From Polyangiaceae bacterium (GTDB lineage Bacteria > Myxococcota_A > Polyangia > Polyangiales > Polyangiaceae): 64,000 nt of DNA. Where the stretch lies: positions 2,422,708 to 2,486,707 of the forward strand of contig JABTUA010000002.1 in NCBI GenBank assembly GCA_015075635.1. The letters are read 5' to 3'. Positions 60,186-64,000 of the stretch are shown here, piece after piece. A model generated the notes under the pieces. It ran no database searches. It saw only the letters and a program-made list of their open reading frames with translations, and was not told where the DNA came from. The position numbers and the translations under genes were made by a program. How positions within the stretch are numbered: the first letter of the stretch is position 1; the number at the start of each line of letters is the position of its first letter.

Positions 60186-61034
60186 ATGGACCTCGGGGAC
60201 AAGACCTTCGTCATCACCGGCGCCAACACCGGCATCGGCCGCGCGAACGCCCTGGCGCTGGCCGAACGCGGCCTCGGCAGGCTGATCATCGCCGCGCGGA
60301 GTCTCGAACGCACCGAGCCTGTACTCGCCGAGGTCCGGGCGAAGAACCCGGAGGGTGAGGTCTCGTTCGTGGCGCTCGATCTGTCGGACCTGGCGTCGGT
60401 GAGGAAGGCCGCGGACGAGCTGCTCGGGAGAGACGTCACCATCGACGCGCTGATCAACAACGCCGGCGTGGCCGGCGTGCAGGGGCAAACGAAGGACGGC
60501 TTCGAGCTCGCCTTCGGCACGAATCACGTGGGCCACTACCTCTGGACGGAGAAGCTCCTGCCGCTGGTCAAGCGCGCGAAGCAGGGGCGCATCGTCATCG
60601 TGGCGAGCCAGGCCCACTACCGGGCGAGGCAGGGCATCGACTGGGACGCCGTCAGGAAGCCCTCCGCCACGCTGACCGCGTTTCCGGAGTACTGCGTGAG
60701 CAAGCTCGCCAACGTCCTGCACGCGAGCGAGCTCGCGAGAAGGCTCGCGGGCACGAGCGTCACGACCTACTCGCTCCACCCCGGCGGCGTCGCGAGCGAC
60801 ATTTGGAAGCGTCGCATGGGCGTCTTCGCCGTGCTGCTCCGCCCGTTTCTGATCTCGAATGAAGAGGGGGCGAAGACGCAGCTCCGCTGCGAGATCGCGC
60901 CGGAGCTCGCCAGCGAGACCGGGCTCTACTACGACAAGGAGCGCCCGAAACGAGCGTCGCCGCTCGCCCGCGACGTGAAGCTCCAGGACGAGCTCGAGGC
61001 GCGGAGCCGAGAGTACGTTCGTGCGTTCCTTTGA
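60186..61034 (+). CDS. Short-chain dehydrogenase/reductase
   Basis: From the ATG at 60186 the product has 282 residues with the classical SDR motifs: TGANTGIG near 11-18, NNAG, IVASQAHY with the catalytic Ser, and YCVSK with the catalytic Tyr and Lys. It resembles retinol dehydrogenase/WWOX-type SDRs. Substrate and cofactor preference are not evident. It stands alone. Confidence 0.9.
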   Translation: MDLGDKTFVITGANTGIGRANALALAERGLGRLIIAARSLERTEPVLAEVRAKNPEGEVSFVALDLSDLASVRKAADELLGRDVTIDALINNAGVAGVQGQTKDGFELAFGTNHVGHYLWTEKLLPLVKRAKQGRIVIVASQAHYRARQGIDWDAVRKPSATLTAFPEYCVSKLANVLHASELARRLAGTSVTTYSLHPGGVASDIWKRRMGVFAVLLRPFLISNEEGAKTQLRCEIAPELASETGLYYDKERPKRASPLARDVKLQDELEARSREYVRAFL

Positions 61035-61141
61035 CGGGTAGCCCGCTGCGACAGCGGGTGTCGCAACCACGCCTCGTACGGATCGGGAACACGGCCGAGC
61101 TTGGATTGCCCCCGGGCGTCGCGTCGCCTAGTCTGCTCTCC

Positions 61142-61432
61142 ATGAACGGGGTGAGGGTGGTACGGGGCGCGGCGACGGCTTGTTTGGTCATCATCGCGGG
61201 GGTCGTGGCGTTCGGCTGCGGCGAGGACCCGAGGCCGGTGACCTGCTGCGCGCTCGACAAGATGTTGGCAGGATGCGGCTCGGATTCGGACTACTCGACG
61301 CTCAGCGCCATCGCAGACAAAGACGACTCGGACGCCTGCCAATACGTGCTGGAGCAATACAGCTTCGGCTGCAGCGACTTCAGCGGCAGCATCGAGGATG
61401 CGATGGCCAGCTGCGAGGGCCCCGACGAGTGA
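61142..61432 (+). CDS. Small cysteine-rich lipoprotein
   Basis: From the ATG at 61142 the 96-residue product has a signal peptide (ATACLVIIAGVVAFGC) with lipobox FGC. A compact domain with several cysteines follows (TCCALDKMLAGCGSDSD, DACQYVLEQYSFGCSDF, ASCEG). I do not recognise the family. The even spacing suggests disulfides, consistent with a location outside the inner membrane. Confidence 0.7.
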   Translation: MNGVRVVRGAATACLVIIAGVVAFGCGEDPRPVTCCALDKMLAGCGSDSDYSTLSAIADKDDSDACQYVLEQYSFGCSDFSGSIEDAMASCEGPDE

Positions 61433-61451
61433 CGAGCACGCGCCGGCGCTT

Positions 61452-61890
61452 TCACCAGCTCGCGACCAGTCGCCCCGAGTAGGGGCCGTCGAGCTCGACG
61501 GCTATCGACGGCTTGACTCCGCAACGGTCGAGGGTCCCCGTCAGGCCGCCGAGCTTCGCGTGCTCGAGCCAGACGTACTCCTCCACGAAGTGGAGGATCC
61601 CGCCGCGCGGCCCGTCGGTTCGAAGCGCCACTCACCGTGGTCGCACATCATGCGGCGGCTCGCGCTCAACCAGGCCAGCGCCCGCTGGGGCTCCTGCTTC
61701 GTCAGGTACCGCATGAAGGCTTCCGCCCGGATCAGCGGCGAGAGCCTCGGCGTCACGCGCCACATCCGGAAGAGCGCACCGCCGGGGTCCTCGGGGTCCA
61801 GGAGCACGGCGGCCACGGCCTGCTCGCGGATCAGGCCGCTCGAGCGCCGAGATGTCTCGTCGATCTCGCCATCGGGGGACGCGCTGGTCG
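61452..61890 (-). pseudogene. Frameshifted uncharacterised gene
   Basis: One minus frame reads IREQAVAAVLLDPEDPGGAL, RAEAFMRYLTKQEPQRALAW and MMCDHGEWRFEP. Near 61620 the protein-like sequence continues in another frame (GGILHFVEEYVWLEHAKLGG, VKPSIAVELDGPYSGRLVAS) to a stop at 61452. A single indel would join them. No convincing start codon precedes the first part. It lies just downstream of the lipoprotein gene on the same strand. Confidence 0.5.
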
Positions 61891-61901
61891 AGAACTGGCG
61901 C

Positions 61902-62768
61902 TCAGCGCACCCTCTCGAGCCGCACGCGCCGGACCACGTGGTCGAGCTGGAGGCTGCCGTCGGCGCTGGCCCCCTCGATGCGGATGTCGAAGCGCAGGCG
62001 CAGCGTGGGCCGTCCGACACAGGCGCGACCCGTGCATTCGCAGTGTCGCTGCACTGCGCGACAACGCTCGAGGACCGCGCAGTCGATCGGCCGCGACGGC
62101 GGCTCCCAGCGTCCAGCGTCCGGATCCCCGGCAGCGCCCGGCGTCGTCCCCCGCCTGGGCGGAAGCCTGCGGCCAGCGTCCGGCTCCAGGCCTCCGTCCG
62201 TTCTCGCCCCCAGCGTGAATGCTTCGAGCGCCACGTTGCAGCCGCCGCCACCGTGAGTCGAACCGAACAGGGGACATCCGAAGTCGTCGAGCCCTGGCCC
62301 CGACTCACCGGGAACCTGCGCGACGCACCACTCTTGCGAGCCGCGATCCACGGCGTCGAAGCGCACGCGGGCGCCGTCGGCGCGTCCTTCGGTGATGGCG
62401 AGGGTCTTGCCCTCGTCGAGCGCGACCTGCGCGAACCGGCGGGGGCCCGCGTCCAGCGTCGGGTCCTGCGGCAGGGCGGCATCGCTGCTGCCGATCCGAA
62501 CGCTTCCGCCGAGCCTGTCGGGCGCAGCGCTCGTCAGCACGAGCTCAATCTCGTCCGAGCTGGCCACGTCCGCAGAAGCCTCCAGGTATCCGCGCCAGTG
62601 GCCGAGCGCGCTCGGCGGCTCTGCCGCTGGCGGCGGGCTCTCCGGGCTGGCACCCGCGGGTTTGGCCTGAGGGGCGCAGGCTACACCCAGCGCGTGAACC
62701 ACGGCCAGCGACCCCGTCGCACCGACCAGCACGAGCACCCGTCGCCTTCGACTACTCCGTGAAGACAT
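61902..62768 (-). CDS. Putative lipoprotein, 288 aa
   Basis: The product has a basic N-terminus and a hydrophobic helix ending VACAP (a possible lipobox Cys31). A Pro-rich linker follows, then a beta-rich region (HWRGYLEASADVASSDEIEL, ITEGRADGARVRFDAVDRGS). A cysteine-containing region ends with DCAVLERCRAVQRHCECTGR. I do not recognise the family. It is probably an envelope protein typical of the lineage. Confidence 0.65.
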   Translation of the reverse strand: MSSRSSRRRRVLVLVGATGSLAVVHALGVACAPQAKPAGASPESPPPAAEPPSALGHWRGYLEASADVASSDEIELVLTSAAPDRLGGSVRIGSSDAALPQDPTLDAGPRRFAQVALDEGKTLAITEGRADGARVRFDAVDRGSQEWCVAQVPGESGPGLDDFGCPLFGSTHGGGGCNVALEAFTLGARTDGGLEPDAGRRLPPRRGTTPGAAGDPDAGRWEPPSRPIDCAVLERCRAVQRHCECTGRACVGRPTLRLRFDIRIEGASADGSLQLDHVVRRVRLERVR

Positions 62769-62828
62769 GCTCGGTCCCGCCCTTTCGTCCCCTGAGCCTA
62801 CACCACGGAGTGAGCGTTACAACCGACG

Positions 62829-63185
62829 TCACCCCTCTCTGCGAGCCGGTCGGGTCGCGTAGCGCAGCACTCGCACCTTCTCCAGCGTCACCAGCGCTCC
62901 CCCGGTCAGCATCTCGTCCAGGATGGGCAGGAGCCGATCGACGTGCTCGCTGTCGTCCACCACCTCGATCAGCACCGGCAGATCCGCGGAGAGATCCACC
63001 AGGCTGGCGGTGTGGATGACGCTGTTCGCGCCGAAGCCGGCGACGCCGTGGACCACCGTGGCGCCGGCGAAACCCTCGGCACGCAGCCGCTCGAGCAGCG
63101 CGCGCGCCAGCGGCTTCTTCTGCCACTTGTCGCCCTCGCCGATGAAGATCCGGACCAAGGTCTGCTCGCCGTCCAGCGTTCGCAT
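62829..63185 (-). CDS. DUF190 family protein
   Basis: From the ATG at 63185 the 118-residue product matches DUF190 (TLVRIFIGEGDKWQKKPLAR, ALLERLRAEGFAGATVVHGV, DLPVLIEVVDDSEHVDRLLP). DUF190 is a PII-like fold often found next to crcB. It begins 11 bp after the CrcB stop, so it may regulate or assist fluoride export. Confidence 0.9.
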   Translation of the reverse strand: MRTLDGEQTLVRIFIGEGDKWQKKPLARALLERLRAEGFAGATVVHGVAGFGANSVIHTASLVDLSADLPVLIEVVDDSEHVDRLLPILDEMLTGGALVTLEKVRVLRYATRPARREG

Positions 63186-63196
63186 CGCTTCCTCCT

Positions 63197-63580
63197 TCAA
63201 GCCTTCGTGAGCGCGTGAGCCACCACGAGCCCCAGCACCACCGCCGCGAAGCAAGCCAGCGTCGTGATGCCGACGTTCCAGAGCGCGGCGCCCCGCGCGC
63301 CATCTTGCACCAGCTTGGTCGTCTCGTAGGCGAAGCTCGAGTAGGTGGTGAGCCCGCCCAGGAAGCCCGTGGTGAGCGCCAGGCGGAGCGTGGGCGAGAA
63401 GCTGACCACGTTGAGCGCCGTCTGCATCACCACCGCGATCAAGAAGCAGCCCGCCACGTTGACGATCAAGGTGCCATACGGAAACGACGCGCCGAACCGT
63501 CCGCCCGCCCAGAGCCCGACCAGGTAACGGGTGCCGCAGCCCGCTGCACCCGCCAGGCAAACCCACAAGAACCGCTCCAT
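63197..63580 (-). CDS. crcB: Fluoride channel CrcB/Fluc
   Basis: The 127-residue product has four hydrophobic helices and Fluc motifs: GAAGCGTRYLVG, FPYGTLIVNVAGCFLI with the conserved Asn, and TTGFLGGLTTYSSFAYET with the Gly-x-Thr-Thr-Tyr-Ser-Ser-Phe stretch. Dual-topology Fluc dimers export fluoride. It is the first gene of a crcB-DUF190 pair. No fluoride riboswitch is recognisable upstream. Confidence 0.93.
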   Translation of the reverse strand: MERFLWVCLAGAAGCGTRYLVGLWAGGRFGASFPYGTLIVNVAGCFLIAVVMQTALNVVSFSPTLRLALTTGFLGGLTTYSSFAYETTKLVQDGARGAALWNVGITTLACFAAVVLGLVVAHALTKA

Positions 63581-63613
63581 CGCCGTCGAAGGCTAGACCA
63601 TACTGCGAAACCC

Positions 63614-64000
63614 GTGGTCGTTCCCCGCAATCCCCAGCTGTCGCGGCGCGGGCTCCTGGCCGTCGCGTTCGCCGGCGCCTGCGCGCCGGCAGCTGCGCCG
63701 CCGAAAGCCCCGTTGGAGTGGGATCCGTTCGACCGGGTCGAGGCCCGAGTGGGCGGGCGCGTCGGGGTCTTCGCGCTCGACACCGGCAGCGGCCGACGGC
63801 TCGCACGGCGGGCGGACGAGCGCTTCGCGATGTGCTCGACCTTCAAGTGGGCGCTGGCGGCTGCGGTGCTCTCACGGGTGGATCGTGGCGAGCTCGGGCT
63901 CGAGCAGCGGGTGAGCTACGGCGCGGCCGACGTGCTCGAGTACGCGCCGGTGACCCGCGAGCACCTCCCGCGCGGGTCGCTGAGCGTGGAGGAGCTCGCC
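63614..64000 (+). CDS. Class A beta-lactamase (5' part; runs off the window)
   Basis: A GTG at 63614 opens a Tat-like signal (SRRGLLAVAFAGAC). Then come GRVGVFALDTGSGRR, FAMCSTFKWALAAAVL with the class A Ser-Thr-Phe-Lys active site, and VLEYAPVTREHLPRGSLSVE (compare the region before the SDN loop in CTX-M). The visible 129 codons end before SDN, Glu166 and KTG. Chromosomal class A enzymes are frequent in such soil bacteria. The frame is open to the edge. Confidence 0.85.
   Translation, partial: MVVPRNPQLSRRGLLAVAFAGACAPAAAPPKAPLEWDPFDRVEARVGGRVGVFALDTGSGRRLARRADERFAMCSTFKWALAAAVLSRVDRGELGLEQRVSYGAADVLEYAPVTREHLPRGSLSVEELA

Noticed and set aside
63581..63640. Fluoride riboswitch upstream of crcB
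   Set aside because: The short leader lacks the recognisable conserved core and pseudoknot elements of that riboswitch.

Overview
The window is GC-rich, gene-dense DNA from a bacterium that is most likely a member of the Myxococcota. That reading is an inference. It rests on two Pkn-type Ser/Thr kinases with proline-rich linkers and C-terminal membrane segments, a PEGA/TPR secretory protein, a 'TGG'-type glycine-rich lipoprotein, many small alanine/proline-rich lipoproteins, and the GC-rich codon use. There are no rRNA genes, no complete tRNA and no CRISPR array. Most of the first 60 kb reads as an accessory, defence-rich region.

Layout. (1) 1-10.7 kb is a DNA phosphorothioation (PT) type defence island that continues off the left edge. 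It holds an SspC-like ATPase (partial), a DUF4007/SspB-like protein, an HTH regulator and a phosphorothioation-associated methyltransferase. Divergent from these are a stand-alone sulfur-binding-domain-like protein and an SBD-like/NucS-like nuclease. Converging on them is a four-gene block: SF2 helicase, GHKL ATPase, small partner and PLD nuclease. (2) 11.2-20.2 kb is a recC-recB-recD operon with ATGA overlaps. (3) 20.4-28.0 kb holds a DUF4265-ankyrin fusion, an HDAC-like deacetylase operon, a chimeric exonuclease remnant, WYL regulators, a toxin-antitoxin (TA) pair and a NERD-helicase. (4) 28.5-35.7 kb holds DEDD/RNase H-like and PD-(D/E)XK proteins, an ARPP-1 protein and TA loci. (5) 35.9-42.8 kb is a kinase/PEGA/glycine-rich surface protein cluster. 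(6) 44.2-46.8 kb is a TOTE-type primase-helicase gene whose central 0.7 kb is inverted. (7) 46.9-57.0 kb holds TA loci, the 3' half of an initiator tRNA with its terminator (a probable integration scar), an alcohol dehydrogenase/cupin/LysR cluster, an alpha/beta hydrolase, ParDE and a frameshifted IS4-family element. (8) 57.1-59.8 kb is an ArsR-controlled operon coding for an MtrA-like/DUF4346 protein, a thioredoxin-like lipoprotein and a CcdA-like membrane protein. (9) 60.2-64 kb holds an SDR oxidoreductase, lipoproteins, a DUF190-CrcB fluoride export pair and the start of a class A beta-lactamase.

The strongest observation is the TOTE gene. N-terminal primase and C-terminal helicase lobe lie on the minus strand in the same frame. 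The intervening helicase N-lobe lies on the plus strand between short inverted repeats (CAYGGCGT). Flipping the 699-nt segment on paper gives one uninterrupted 870-codon frame across both junctions, so this is either a very recent inversion or an on/off switch. The second is the PT island, where a stand-alone SBD-like protein is paired with an SBD-like/PD-(D/E)XK nuclease. No database search could be run; family names come from motif recognition.
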